Of a DNA stretch of 34,614 nt, positions 19,017-27,081 are shown piece after piece. The DNA is from Bradyrhizobium sp. (lineage in GTDB: Bacteria > Pseudomonadota > Alphaproteobacteria > Rhizobiales > Xanthobacteraceae). Numbering within the stretch: position 1 is the first letter of the stretch; every line of letters begins with the position of its first letter. The notes under the pieces are model-generated. The model was not told where the DNA came from. It was given only the letters and a program-made list of their open reading frames with translations, and searched no databases. The stretch covers positions 1 through 34,614 of the forward strand of contig JAQGKC010000140.1 in the NCBI GenBank assembly GCA_028290305.1. Reading direction: 5' to 3'. A program made the translations under genes and the position numbers.

Positions 19017-19544
19017 ATGATCGCCCGCCGCGCGCTGATTTTGACTGCAATGGCCGGACTGCTCGCCGGCGCCATATCGCAACCTGCCCTCGCCGTCGCA
19101 AACGATCCACTCGCGATCGTCAATGCGATCTATGTCCAGGTGACAAAAGGCAATGGCGACCTCGGTGGCGCGTTCATGATGAACGACAAGGCCGCAAAGG
19201 CCAAATACTTCTCGAAGTCCATCATCGCGCTCTGGGCCAAAGCCGAGGCGCATACGACGAAGGGCGATGTCGGGCCGATCGATTTCGATCCAGCCACCAA
19301 TTCGCAGGATCCGAGCGTCAAATCGTTCTCAGCGGCCGCCGCGAAGATGGACAGCGGCACGGCCACCATCGTGGTGAAGTTGCAGCGCGGTACCGAGCAC
19401 CCCCGTACCAATCCTGATGACGACGTCTTGCGCTACGATTACGTGCGCGATGGCGGGCATTGGAAGATCGACGACATCCGGGGAGCCATCGACGGCAAGC
19501 CGTGGTCGATGCGAAACATGCTGGCGGAATCCCCAAAGAATTGA
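19017..19544 (+). CDS. Secreted protein, DUF3828-like
   Basis: The 175-residue precursor has a Sec signal peptide (MIARRALILTAMAGLLAGAISQPALA). The mature part (DPLAIVNAIYVQVTKGNGDLGG, a central helix with YFSKSIIALWAKAEA, then IVVKLQRGTEH and a final strand pair YDYVRDGGHWKIDDIRG) has the cystatin/NTF2-like layout of the DUF3828 group, whose members are lipoproteins or periplasmic proteins of unknown role. A GAGGA Shine-Dalgarno precedes ATG 19017. It is followed after 19 bases by a mini-GNAT gene in the same direction. Confidence 0.7.
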   Translation: MIARRALILTAMAGLLAGAISQPALAVANDPLAIVNAIYVQVTKGNGDLGGAFMMNDKAAKAKYFSKSIIALWAKAEAHTTKGDVGPIDFDPATNSQDPSVKSFSAAAAKMDSGTATIVVKLQRGTEHPRTNPDDDVLRYDYVRDGGHWKIDDIRGAIDGKPWSMRNMLAESPKN

Positions 19545-19563
19545 TCCAAGTAAGGCAGATGAA

Positions 19564-19839
19564 ATGACTGACGTCGTCAACAACAAGGCGGATCATCGCT
19601 ACGAACTCGCGGTCGACGGCCACATCGCCGCGACCTATTATTCCATTGCCGATGGCGTCATCACCTTCATCCATACCGAAGTGCCGCCGGAACTCGGCGG
19701 CAAGGGCATCGGATCGAAGCTGATCAAGGGCGCGCTCGACCGGGTCCGCGCGGACGGCTTGAAGGTGATCGCGCAGTGCCCGTTTGTGAAAGCGTACATC
19801 GAAAAGCACCCCGATTACGCCGATCTGCTGAAAGTCTAG
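19564..19839 (+). CDS. Mini-GNAT acetyltransferase-like protein, copy 1
   Basis: The 91-residue protein is a short Gcn5-related fold of the COG2388 kind (human GNAT domain-containing / YjdJ-type). It has an N-terminal substrate strand (RYELAVDGHIAATYYS), FIHTEVPPELGGKGIGSKL, which is the acetyl-CoA-binding Q/R-G-x-G-x-G/A loop, and the tail CPFVKAYIEKHPDYADLL. It starts at ATG 19564, not at the longer open frame beginning 19417, whose first 49 codons overlap the previous gene. A clear paralogue follows at 19975. Acetyl acceptors of such mini-GNATs are not established. Confidence 0.88.
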   Translation: MTDVVNNKADHRYELAVDGHIAATYYSIADGVITFIHTEVPPELGGKGIGSKLIKGALDRVRADGLKVIAQCPFVKAYIEKHPDYADLLKV

Positions 19840-19974
19840 ATCGCCGAGGTCCCCCACTGTGACGTGACGCCGAGGTCGTGCAACCTCGCGCGCGCCGAGT
19901 CGAGACCTGTTTGCATCACCGGGTTCACGGCCATAAATGGCTCGTTGAAATGTTTATTTTAGGAAATGGAAATC

Positions 19975-20253
19975 ATGGCCACAGCCAGCGTCCGCGACAA
20001 CAAGGCCCAAAGCCGCTTCGAACTCGATGCCGAAGGCGCAATGGCGTTCGCCAATTACCGTCTCGCGCCGGGTACCGCCATCATCACCCACACCGAGACG
20101 CCGCGGAGCTTACGCGGCCGTGGCATCGCATCGGAGCTGGTGCAGGGCGCGCTGGAGATGATCCGCGCCGATGGATTGAAGGTGATCGCCGGCTGCGCCT
20201 TCGTGGTGGATTATCTGCAGAAGCATCCGGAGTACGGGGATCTGGTGGGGTAA
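19975..20253 (+). CDS. Mini-GNAT acetyltransferase-like protein, copy 2
   Basis: This 92-residue paralogue of the preceding gene shares the layout block for block: RFELDAEGAMAFANYRL, ITHTETPRSLRGRGIAS (acetyl-CoA loop R-G-R-G-I-A), then RADGLKVIAGCAFVVDYLQKHPEYGDLVG. RADGLKVIA-x-C-x-FV is identical in both proteins. ATG 19975 is preferred; ATG 19966 is in frame 9 bases upstream and lies too close to the AGGA. The 135 bases between copies include no terminator. The tandem pair probably arose by duplication and later diverged in the N-terminal half. Confidence 0.88.
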   Translation: MATASVRDNKAQSRFELDAEGAMAFANYRLAPGTAIITHTETPRSLRGRGIASELVQGALEMIRADGLKVIAGCAFVVDYLQKHPEYGDLVG

Positions 20254-20265
20254 GTCAACCTCGGC

Positions 20266-20383
20266 GTCGTCCCGGCGAACGCCGGGACCCATACGGCGCG
20301 GATTAACGTTTATCCGCTGGAGCAGATGCCTTCTCCACGGAGTAACGCCAGGGGTTATGGGTCCCGGCGTTCGCCGGGATGAC
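20266..20383. repeat. 118-bp element with near-perfect 28-bp inverted ends (MITE-like)
   Basis: The left end (20266-20293, beginning GTCGTCCCGGCGAACGCC) equals the complement of the right end (20356-20383) with a single mismatch in 28. Each arm also contains its own small palindrome (CCCGGCG-AA-CGCCGGG). The 62-base centre has no coding potential. It sits exactly between the convergent ends of the second GNAT gene and the exported FAH-like gene. Short non-coding DNA with long inverted ends fits a MITE or a repetitive palindromic element. Confidence 0.85.
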
Positions 20384-20409
20384 GATAACGGAATGCTTGT
20401 TTCCACCGC

Positions 20410-21201
20410 TCACGTAATCCGGATCGACATGTCCGGCAGGCCTTCCAGCTTGCACAACAGCACATCGCCCTTCACCACCGGGCCGACATTCTCGGGCGTG
20501 CCGGAATAGATGATGTCGCCGGCCTTCAGCTCGAACGCCTCGGACAATTTGGCGATCTGCTCGGCCACGCTCCAGATCATCTTGTCCAGGTTGGAATCCT
20601 GCCGCACCGTGCCGTTGACGGCCAGCGAGATCGCGCCCTTGGTGAAATGCCCTGACTTCGCGACCGGATGAATCGGACCGAGCACCGCAGCGTGGTCGAA
20701 GCTCTTGCCGATTTCCCACGGCTTCTTCTCAGCCGCCATGCCGTTCTGCAGATCGCGCCGGGTCATGTCGAGACCGAGCGCGTAGCCATAGACGTGATCG
20801 AGCGCCTGCTCCGGCGGAATATTGGTGCCGCCTGATTTCAGCGCCGCCACCAGCTCGACTTCATGATGATAGTTCTTGGTGAGCAGGGGATAGGGATGAT
20901 CCGCGACCGTACCGATCGCGACGTTCTGGATAGCGTCGGTCGGTTTCTGGAAGAAAAAGGGCGGCTCGCGGGTCGGGTCGGAGCCGCGCTCGATCGCATG
21001 CGCGGCATAGTTGCGTCCGATGCAATAGATGCGGCGCACCGGAAACACATCCGTTTCGCCCACGATCGGGATCGTCGTCACAGGCACGGCAAAAATAGAC
21101 TTAGGGCCGGCCTGGGCCGCGGCCGGTACACTTTGCGCTGCGGCGCCCGCCAGCGCCAGCGCGCCGGTTGCGAGAATGGTCCTGCGATCGACGGTATCCA
21201 T
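20410..21201 (-). CDS. Fumarylacetoacetate hydrolase family protein with a Tat-type signal
   Basis: The FAH fold hydrolyses or decarboxylates beta-diketo acids using a divalent metal. Visible core: RIYCIGRNYAAHAIERG, PPFFFQKPTDAI, the metal-ligand segment YHHEVELVAAL, YALGLDMTRRDLQ, KSFDHAAVLGPI and SGTPENVGPVVKGD. The 263 residues begin VDRRTILATGALALAGAAAQSVPAAAQA, a twin-arginine export signal with an AQA cleavage site, which is unusual because most family members are cytosolic. AGGAG precedes ATG 21201. The substrate is unknown; periplasmic location is inferred from the signal. Confidence 0.85.
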   Translation of the reverse strand: MDTVDRRTILATGALALAGAAAQSVPAAAQAGPKSIFAVPVTTIPIVGETDVFPVRRIYCIGRNYAAHAIERGSDPTREPPFFFQKPTDAIQNVAIGTVADHPYPLLTKNYHHEVELVAALKSGGTNIPPEQALDHVYGYALGLDMTRRDLQNGMAAEKKPWEIGKSFDHAAVLGPIHPVAKSGHFTKGAISLAVNGTVRQDSNLDKMIWSVAEQIAKLSEAFELKAGDIIYSGTPENVGPVVKGDVLLCKLEGLPDMSIRIT

Positions 21202-21298
21202 GGGTGTTCTCCTGAACGGGCATTTTCTTGTTCGACCGGCTATCTAGACCCGCGCGTCACGCACGGCAAGCCGATGGCCTGGGTGCGCCGCGGGCATC

Positions 21299-21326
21299 AA
21301 AAAAGGCCCGCGACACCGCGGGCCTT
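21299..21326 (-). terminator. Rho-independent terminator of the DUF3597 gene
   Basis: Read on the minus strand, GGCCCGC and GCGGGCC form a 7-pair stem (extended by AA-TT) over a 6-base loop, followed by TTTTTTG. It lies 35 bases after the DUF3597 stop codon and before the FAH-like gene. Confidence 0.9.
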
Positions 21327-21360
21327 CGAGGTCGCGCCGACGATCGGCCGGTGCTTGCCG

Positions 21361-21771
21361 CTAGTGCTTGATTTCCGGGGGCAGCTTGCCGCCGTTCGCG
21401 GCGAGCTTTGCCATCACCTGCTTGTGCAGCCAGATATTCATGCTGGCGGAGTCATTGCTGTCGCCGGTGTAACCGAGTTCCTTGGCAAGCTCCTTGCGCG
21501 CCGTGAAGCTGGAGTCGATATCGAGCGCCTTCATCAGATCGACGATCGAGGTGCGCCATTCCAGTTTTTCGCCCTTTGCGGCGGCCGCTTTGTCCACAAT
21601 GGAGGCGACGTCGACGGTTTGCGCCGGCGCCGGTGCGGACGACGATCCGGCGCTCGTGGCCGTCCCACCGCTCGCAGGCGTTGCTCCACTTGTGGCTGCA
21701 CCGCCGCTCGCGGGCGTGGCGCTGGCCTTGGTGCCGAAGATCGCGCCCATGATTTTTCCGAAAATACTCAT
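21361..21771 (-). CDS. DUF3597 domain protein
   Basis: The 136-residue protein begins MSIFGKIMGAIFG, then a low-complexity Ala/Ser/Thr/Gly/Pro linker with repeats of ATPASGG, and ends in the DUF3597 helical domain (VDVASIVDKAAAAKGEKLEW, TSIVDLMKALDIDSSFTARKELAKELGY, DSASMNIWLHKQVMAKLAANGGKLP; each read in part). GGGAGA lies about 7 bases before ATG 21771; the open frame further upstream to 21897 looks non-coding. DUF3597 proteins are small and widespread, with no agreed function; some relatives carry LysM-like context. A terminator follows. Confidence 0.85.
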   Translation of the reverse strand: MSIFGKIMGAIFGTKASATPASGGAATSGATPASGGTATSAGSSSAPAPAQTVDVASIVDKAAAAKGEKLEWRTSIVDLMKALDIDSSFTARKELAKELGYTGDSNDSASMNIWLHKQVMAKLAANGGKLPPEIKH

Positions 21772-22077
21772 CGTTTTCTCCCATTGAACCAAAGATGGCG
21801 TGTAGGGTTGGAACGGCACTTTTCTGTTGCCGGCAGTACCGGGCCGGGTCGTCGTCAGTCTAGCCACCCCATTATGACTTGCCAATGAAGCATTCACCGA
21901 AGCGTGAGCGACGGCGCCAATGTTTGGGAGTACGCTGACCGCTCAGTTCGCGACATGGCCAGTTTCGGTTTCCTGTCTTCGCGTCTGGCCTGATCGTGAT
22001 CGTTTCTGCAGACGGCCGGCTCGCGCCCTCAACTGGCGTGAAAATCCGGCCGCTGTCGCAAGGGAGAGACAACGACC

Positions 22078-22992
22078 ATGGCCACACCATATCCAAGCGA
22101 TGTCACACCATTGGCGCAACCCGCGCCTGACGCCGCGACTGCGCCGATCATCCGAACCATCGGTCTGTCCGACCTGCACGAAGCGCTGCGACTCGGCTGG
22201 GAAGACTTCAAGGCGGTGCCGAGCCACGCCATCATCCTCTGCGTGATCTATCCGGTGCTCGGACTGGTGCTGGCGCGCACCGTGCTGGGCTACTCAGTGT
22301 TGCCGTTGCTGTTTCCGCTGGCGGCGGGCTTTGCCCTGCTCGGTCCCTTTGCGGCGCTCGGTCTCTATGAACTCAGCCGCCGCCGCGAGAGCGGCGAGCA
22401 GGCTTCCGCCTGGGATGCGATCGAGGTAGTGCGCTCGCCGTCGTTCGGCGCCATGCTCGGACTCGGCACGCTATTGTTCGCCCTGTTCGTGACCTGGGTG
22501 GCCACCGCGCAGGCGATTTACGTCGCGGCGTTCGGCTACGAAGCCGCGGCAAGCATTCCGGATTTCGCCAGCCGCGTGCTGACGACGCCACAGGGATGGT
22601 GGCTGATCGTCGCCGGCTGCGGCGTCGGTTTCCTGTTCGCCGTGGTGGCATTGTGCATCAGCGTGGTTTCGTTTCCGCTCATGCTCGACCGTCACGCCGG
22701 CGCTGCCGACGCCATGGTGGCGTCGCTCCGTGCGGTGGCCCGAAACCCCGTGCCGATGGCGGCATGGGGACTGATTGTCGCGGTGCTGCTGGTGGCGGGA
22801 TCGCTGCCGTTCTTCCTTGGCCTCGCCATCGTCATCCCGCTGCTCGGTCACGCCACCTGGCATCTCTACCGCAAGGTGATCGCGCCGGATCCCAATCCGC
22901 GATCGATTTCTCCCCGCCCACGCCGCGAGCGGCGCTCTGCGGCGGATTTCCCGGCCGCATTGTTTCCATGGCAGAGCAAGGACCGCACGTAA
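22078..22992 (+). CDS. DUF2189 family integral membrane protein
   Basis: The 304-residue protein starts with a polar region containing IIRTIGLSDLHEALRLGWEDF, the family hallmark. About six membrane helices follow (AIILCVIYPVLGLVLA, LPLLFPLAAGFALLGPFAAL, MLGLGTLLFALFVTWVA, WWLIVAGCGVGFLFAVVAL, MAAWGLIVAVLLVAG, FLGLAIVIPLLGHATWHLY), with the conserved GLYELSRRRE loop between helices 2 and 3 and HATWHLYRKVI at the end. The C-terminus is a basic tail. DUF2189 members are sometimes annotated as cytochrome-oxidase-like, without experimental proof. AAGGGAGAG precedes ATG 22078. Confidence 0.9.
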   Translation: MATPYPSDVTPLAQPAPDAATAPIIRTIGLSDLHEALRLGWEDFKAVPSHAIILCVIYPVLGLVLARTVLGYSVLPLLFPLAAGFALLGPFAALGLYELSRRRESGEQASAWDAIEVVRSPSFGAMLGLGTLLFALFVTWVATAQAIYVAAFGYEAAASIPDFASRVLTTPQGWWLIVAGCGVGFLFAVVALCISVVSFPLMLDRHAGAADAMVASLRAVARNPVPMAAWGLIVAVLLVAGSLPFFLGLAIVIPLLGHATWHLYRKVIAPDPNPRSISPRPRRERRSAADFPAALFPWQSKDRT

Positions 22993-23017
22993 CTCCGCAA
23001 GAGCCGTTACCATCAAA

Positions 23018-23042
23018 CCGCCGGTTGAATGTCGACCGGCGG
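23018..23042 (+). terminator. Hairpin after the DUF2189 gene
   Basis: CCGCCGGT (23018-23025) pairs perfectly with ACCGGCGG (23035-23042) across a 9-base loop, 26 bases after the DUF2189 stop. No T-run follows, so intrinsic termination is possible but not certain. Confidence 0.5.
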
Positions 23043-23252
23043 CTTGGCAATTCCGATGGCATCGGGCTGCCTTCAAAGCAGGCGTCAAAGCCGGCAGTGC
23101 CCGGCCGCTGAAAATCTTGCCGCGCCAGTTCGTCGCGGCAATATCGTCATGCAGAAAGCCTTGTTTTGGCCGCGGTTACCGCAGACATTTCTTTTGTCTT
23201 TTGCCGGTCATCACTTCATCATGGCGAATCGATACCTGTGCAAACTACACCG

Positions 23253-24068
23253 ATGACCCTTCGTTTCCTTTTCAGAGCATTGGCGGTGAGCGCCATCTTG
23301 ATGGTTCCGGCAGCGCCAGCGCTGGCGGCCACCTGCGGCACGGGCAGCTTTCAGGCGTGGCTCGACGATTTCAAGAATGAAGCCTCTGGCAAAGGAATTT
23401 CCCAGTCTGCGATCACATCCGGCTTGAACGGCGTGACGCTTGATCAGGGGGTGCTCTCCCGGGATCGTTCACAACGGGTCTTCAGTCAAAGTTTCGAGGA
23501 ATTCTCCGGCCGCATGGTCCCTCCCCGCGTCACCCGCGGCAGCAACATGATGAAGCAGTACGGATCGGTGCTCGGGCGCATTGAAGAAAGTTACGGCGTG
23601 CCGGGCGAGGTGCTGGTCGCAATCTGGGGGCTGGAAACCGATTTCGGCGTCAATATCGGAAAATTTCCGACGCTGCGCTCGTTGGCCACGCTCGCTTATG
23701 ATTGCCGGCGCGCGGACACGTTTCGCGCGGAGTTGATGGACGCGCTGCGCATCGTCGAGCGCGGCGATCTTGCACCTTCGGAAATGCGCGGCGCCTGGGC
23801 GGGCGAAATCGGCCAGACCCAGTTCATGCCGTCGTCCTACCTCAAATACGCCGTCGATTTCGACGGCAACGGCCGCCGCGATCTCCTGCGTAGCGCACCC
23901 GATGTGCTGGCATCGACCGCAAACTACCTTGCCAGCTATGGCTGGCAGCGCGGCAAGGACTGGGAGCCCGGCAGCGCAAATTTCAACGTGATCCAGCAAT
24001 GGAACAAGAGCGAGGTCTATGCGAAAACGATTGCGTATTTCGCAAGCCAGCTCTCGCACGCACCCTAA
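23253..24068 (+). CDS. Lytic murein transglycosylase (MltB/SLT_2 type)
   Basis: The enzyme cleaves the MurNAc-GlcNAc bond of peptidoglycan to give 1,6-anhydro ends. The 271-residue precursor has a signal peptide (FLFRALAVSAILMVPAAPALA) and an MltB-type catalytic domain: FQAWLDDFKNEASGKGIS, the catalytic Glu in AIWGLETDFGVNIG, TLATLAYDCRR-like spacing, EIGQTQFMPSSYLKYAVDFDGNGRRDL and SANYLASYGWQRG-like text. It has no lipobox and no C-terminal peptidoglycan-binding domain, so it is a short soluble periplasmic form. ATG 23253 is chosen because the signal peptide starts there; the frame is open to 23166. Confidence 0.93.
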   Translation: MTLRFLFRALAVSAILMVPAAPALAATCGTGSFQAWLDDFKNEASGKGISQSAITSGLNGVTLDQGVLSRDRSQRVFSQSFEEFSGRMVPPRVTRGSNMMKQYGSVLGRIEESYGVPGEVLVAIWGLETDFGVNIGKFPTLRSLATLAYDCRRADTFRAELMDALRIVERGDLAPSEMRGAWAGEIGQTQFMPSSYLKYAVDFDGNGRRDLLRSAPDVLASTANYLASYGWQRGKDWEPGSANFNVIQQWNKSEVYAKTIAYFASQLSHAP

Positions 24069-24107
24069 GCAGTTTAGTCATGGCTTAGGATTTGAGCCTT
24101 GGGCCCA

Positions 24108-24132
24108 GGGCCGATCGCGACGCAATCGGCCC
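24108..24132. terminator. Hairpin between convergent genes
   Basis: GGGCCGAT (24108-24115) pairs with ATCGGCCC (24125-24132) over a 9-base loop, between the ends of the transglycosylase gene (24068) and the small secreted-protein gene (24152). It may serve both directions; no long T-run is present. Confidence 0.55.
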
Positions 24133-24151
24133 CCTGCCCCGGATTTTCGGA

Positions 24152-24412
24152 TTACTTCGACGCGCTCGTGTGCATCGCCTTGTTGAGATGAGCCGCACAG
24201 GCGCCCATCTTGCCGTCGAGCATCGCGGTCTGCGCGGCCGCGACTTCCTTCTCTGCGCCCCACTTGCCTTGACCGTCGGCCATGCCTTCGATCATGGATT
24301 CGGTTTTCGCCAAATTCTCGCCACTGCAGCCGCCCATATGAGCGGCGGATGCTGGGACAGTTGAGTACATTACGGCAGCCATTGCGGCCGCTCCGAGTAA
24401 CTTATTGATCAT
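24152..24412 (-). CDS. Small secreted cysteine-containing protein
   Basis: The 86-residue precursor has a signal peptide (MINKLLGAAAMAAVMYSTVPASAAHM) cleaved near ASA-AH. The mature part of about 62 residues is helical and carries two cysteines (MGGCSGEN and GACAAHL) that probably form a disulfide joining two helices. A GGGAAG Shine-Dalgarno precedes ATG 24412. I do not recognise the family. It converges with the transglycosylase gene. Confidence 0.75.
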   Translation of the reverse strand: MINKLLGAAAMAAVMYSTVPASAAHMGGCSGENLAKTESMIEGMADGQGKWGAEKEVAAAQTAMLDGKMGACAAHLNKAMHTSASK

Positions 24413-25003
24413 GTTGCTTCCCCATTTCGTTTTAGAACAGACTCAGCGTCATTGCCGGATCTGTGAAAAGAATTGATCGCGCATTGCGCGAAACTTTCGG
24501 AATGAATTTCGCGCGAGCAAATTGTGATCGGCGCGCAACGCAGAGCGTCATGCGCAATCGCGTTTTTTCATTACAGGTCGTTAACGAATTTGCGTGAATC
24601 CGTCTTTCAGATCCGCTCCACATTGGCGTTGAAGTAACGTTCAGCTCACCGGGCTTTCGGGAGCAACGTCATCTGGAAAACGTCGCCCTCGAAATCCATG
24701 ATCGTCGTCCCCGATCGAGGCATCTTCACTACGCCGTCGCTCACCGCATCTCGGCGATTCGAGATGGCCTGCAATACCGGAACCTCGTGCGGACGGATTC
24801 GCCTAGATACCGTCGTTCCGGCCAAGCGGGCCCAACGGGTTCGGCCCTCGTCAGCCCAAGCGCGCGGGGCGCGTCCCCATCACTCCACGGGACCCGCTAA
24901 GAGTGTCTCAGCGTTCGCGGGGAACGAACGAAGGTTCCGCTTGCTAGCCAACCAAAGCGGCTATAATTCAAAGAATGATTTATTGTTCATTTAAGGTACC
25001 CGC
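24413..25003. other. 591-bp stretch without a convincing gene
   Basis: Open frames on both strands here (for example 24432-24623 minus and 24698-24994 plus) lack Shine-Dalgarno sequences, family motifs and sensible composition. One hairpin is clear: GCGCGAAA (24486-24493) with TTTCGCGC (24507-24514). A TATAAT hexamer at 24962-24967 with TTGCTA 15 bases before it (24941-24946) could be a promoter for the small frame at 25004. Nothing else is supported. Confidence 0.5.
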
Positions 25004-25150
25004 ATGCGAGTCACGCATGAGGCATTGGAACTCTACCTCCTGGAAGGAGGCGCCTGGAAACGTCGGTTTCAGGTGTCTATGCTTGATTCGGGCTCGGTCG
25101 TGACTATCTTTATTTCAGTAAAGCGATGTCGTCATTGCGAAATACCGTGA
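25004..25150 (+). CDS. Possible 48-residue small protein
   Basis: ATG 25004 follows AAGG (24993-24996) at 7 bases and a TATAAT box 36 bases upstream. The product begins MRVTHEALELYLLEGGAWKR, has a hydrophobic stretch (VVTIFISV) and ends R-C-R-H-C-E-I-P with two cysteines. No family is recognised. The region is also rich in short hairpins (CCTCC-TGGAA-GGAGG near 25037-25051), so it could equally be a structured untranslated or non-coding RNA. Weak call. Confidence 0.3.
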   Translation: MRVTHEALELYLLEGGAWKRRFQVSMLDSGSVVTIFISVKRCRHCEIP

Positions 25151-25371
25151 TTTCACAGGCTTCCTCTAAGTTTGGGTGCAAGACCGACCTTCCTGGCCGT
25201 TCGTTTGAGCAGCTGTGCCAATCGGTTAATCATTTCTTACCGGTGCCATGCGTTTTTCACCTAGCTGCATCGCAGCATTTGATCTCCCGCAGTGCGGGAT
25301 TCCGCTGTATGTTCATTTCAACGATGAGGCTTTCCTCCAAGAGCTGAATCGTTAAGACAAGGAGACTACCC

Positions 25372-25524
25372 ATGTTGCTCTCGCTCATCCGCATGATCCA
25401 GGCTTTCCGGGAATATCAGCGCAATGTCAGCGAACTGGCCCAGCTTAGCGATCGCGAACTGGCCGACATCGGGCTGGATCGCTCGGATATCCCGCGCGTT
25501 GCAGCCGGTAATTATAACGGATAA
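25372..25524 (+). CDS. DUF1127 (YjiS-like) small protein
   Basis: The 50-residue protein MLLSLIRMIQAFREYQRNVS... continues ELAQLSDRELADIGLDRSDI and ends RVAAGNYNG. The pattern L-x2-L-x-D-R-E-L-A-D-I-G-L-x-R-x-D-I is the hallmark of DUF1127. Short arginine-rich DUF1127 proteins in alphaproteobacteria have been linked to RNA metabolism and to phosphate or carbon metabolism, though the role of this one is unknown. AAGGAG (25359-25364) lies 7 bases before ATG 25372. A hairpin TCCCGC-AGT-GCGGGA (25285-25299) lies in the leader, and a terminator hairpin follows. Confidence 0.92.
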   Translation: MLLSLIRMIQAFREYQRNVSELAQLSDRELADIGLDRSDIPRVAAGNYNG

Positions 25525-25552
25525 TCCGTCTTCAGCTGACTGACGAACGGAT

Positions 25553-25576
25553 AACGCCCGCCTCGTCGCGGGCGTT
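25553..25576 (+). terminator. Terminator hairpin after the DUF1127 gene
   Basis: AACGCCCGC (25553-25561) pairs perfectly with GCGGGCGTT (25568-25576) over a 6-base loop, followed by GTCGTGT instead of a pure T-run. It lies 28 bases after the stop codon and 65 bases before trmFO. Confidence 0.7.
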
Positions 25577-25640
25577 GTCGTGTCCATTGAGTGGGCCGCG
25601 CGCATTCCACTATGCTTGAAAACGCGCTACCTGTTTGCTT

Positions 25641-27074
25641 ATGACAGGCATCAAACCGTCCTCCGAAACCGTACATATCGTCGGCGCGGGCCTCGCCGGC
25701 TCGGAAGCGGCCTGGCAGGTCGCCAGCGCTGGAATCCGCGTCGTCCTGCATGAGATGCGGCCGGAACGGATGACCGAAGCCCATCGCACCGACGGCCTTG
25801 CCGAACTCGTGTGCTCCAATTCGTTTCGTTCGGACGATGCCGCCAACAACGCGGTCGGATTGCTGCACGCCGAGATGCGCCGGCTGGGCTCGCTGATCAT
25901 GCGCGCCGCCGATGCCAATCAGGTTCCCGCCGGCGGCGCATTGGCGGTGGATCGCGACGGATTTTCCGCTGCCGTCACCAGGGCTCTGCACGACCATCCC
26001 CTGATCGAAATTCATCGCAATGAGGTCCGCGGCCTGCCGCCCGCGGACTGGTCCAACGTCATCGTCGCGACCGGGCCTTTGACCTCCGCACCGCTCGCGG
26101 ACGCCATCCGCGAACTCACGGACGAGAACGCGCTGGCATTCTTCGACGCGATCGCCCCGATCGTACACAAGGATTCCATCGACATGTCGGCGGCGTGGTT
26201 TCAGTCGCGCTACGACAAGGTGGGTCCCGGCGGCACCGGCGCCGATTATATCAATTGCCCGATGACCAAGGAGCAATACGACGTCTTCGTCGACGCGCTC
26301 ATCGCGGGCGAAAAGACCGACTTCAAGGAGTGGGAAACCAATACGCCCTACTTCGACGGCTGCCTGCCGATCGAGGTGATGGCGGAGCGCGGCCACGAAA
26401 CCCTGCGTCACGGGCCGATGAAGCCGGTCGGATTGACCAACCCGCACGACCCCACCGTGAAGGCCTACGCCATCGTGCAACTGCGCCAGGACAACAAGCT
26501 CGGCACGCTCTACAATCTGGTCGGCTTCCAGACCAAGCTGAAGCACGGCGCCCAGCAACGCGTCTTCCGCACCATCCCCGGGCTTGAGCATGCCGAATTC
26601 GCCCGGCTCGGCGGACTGCATCGCAACACCTTCCTGAATTCGCCAAAACTGCTGGATGCGCAGTTGCGGTTGCGTGCGCAGCCGCGGCTGCGTTTCGCCG
26701 GACAGATGACCGGCTGCGAGGGCTACGTGGAATCCGCCAGCATCGGGCTGATTGCGGGGCTTTATGCCGCGGCCGATGCACGTGGCCAGGCGCTGGCAGC
26801 GCCGCCATCGACGACGGCACTGGGCGCGCTGCTCGGTCATATCACCGGCGGCCACATCGAAACCATCGACGCCGGTCCGCGCTCGTTCCAGCCGATGAAC
26901 ATCAATTTCGGGCTGTTTCCGCCGCTCGCCAGCCCGCCTACAAAAAAACCCGACGGCACGCGCCTGCGTGGCAACGAAAAGACCGTTGCGAAGAAACAGG
27001 CGATCAGTGCCCGCGCGCTGGCCGATCTCGACCGATGGATTGCCGACAACCTGCACGTTGCGGCGGCGGCGTGA
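25641..27074 (+). CDS. trmFO: Methylenetetrahydrofolate-tRNA-(uracil-54-C5)-methyltransferase
   Basis: TrmFO makes ribothymidine at position 54 of tRNA, using methylenetetrahydrofolate as the carbon donor and FADH2 as reductant. The 477 residues show the N-terminal FAD motif [64 protein letters not shown], the C-terminal [22 protein letters not shown] and [13 protein letters not shown]. These separate it from the longer MnmG. ATG 25641 fits the family start; an in-frame TTG at 25635 is less likely. A fusion gene of unknown role follows after 7 bases, probably in the same operon. Confidence 0.97.
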   Translation: MTGIKPSSETVHIVGAGLAGSEAAWQVASAGIRVVLHEMRPERMTEAHRTDGLAELVCSNSFRSDDAANNAVGLLHAEMRRLGSLIMRAADANQVPAGGALAVDRDGFSAAVTRALHDHPLIEIHRNEVRGLPPADWSNVIVATGPLTSAPLADAIRELTDENALAFFDAIAPIVHKDSIDMSAAWFQSRYDKVGPGGTGADYINCPMTKEQYDVFVDALIAGEKTDFKEWETNTPYFDGCLPIEVMAERGHETLRHGPMKPVGLTNPHDPTVKAYAIVQLRQDNKLGTLYNLVGFQTKLKHGAQQRVFRTIPGLEHAEFARLGGLHRNTFLNSPKLLDAQLRLRAQPRLRFAGQMTGCEGYVESASIGLIAGLYAAADARGQALAAPPSTTALGALLGHITGGHIETIDAGPRSFQPMNINFGLFPPLASPPTKKPDGTRLRGNEKTVAKKQAISARALADLDRWIADNLHVAAAA

Positions 27075-27081
27075 GCGTTTC

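Noticed and set aside
24698..24994. 98-codon plus-strand frame in the gap before the DUF1127 gene
   Set aside because: The product looks like random GC-rich translation, with no ribosome site and no domain.
25126..25347. 73-codon plus-strand frame before the DUF1127 gene
   Set aside because: No ribosome site or family motif; it overlaps the hairpin-rich leader.
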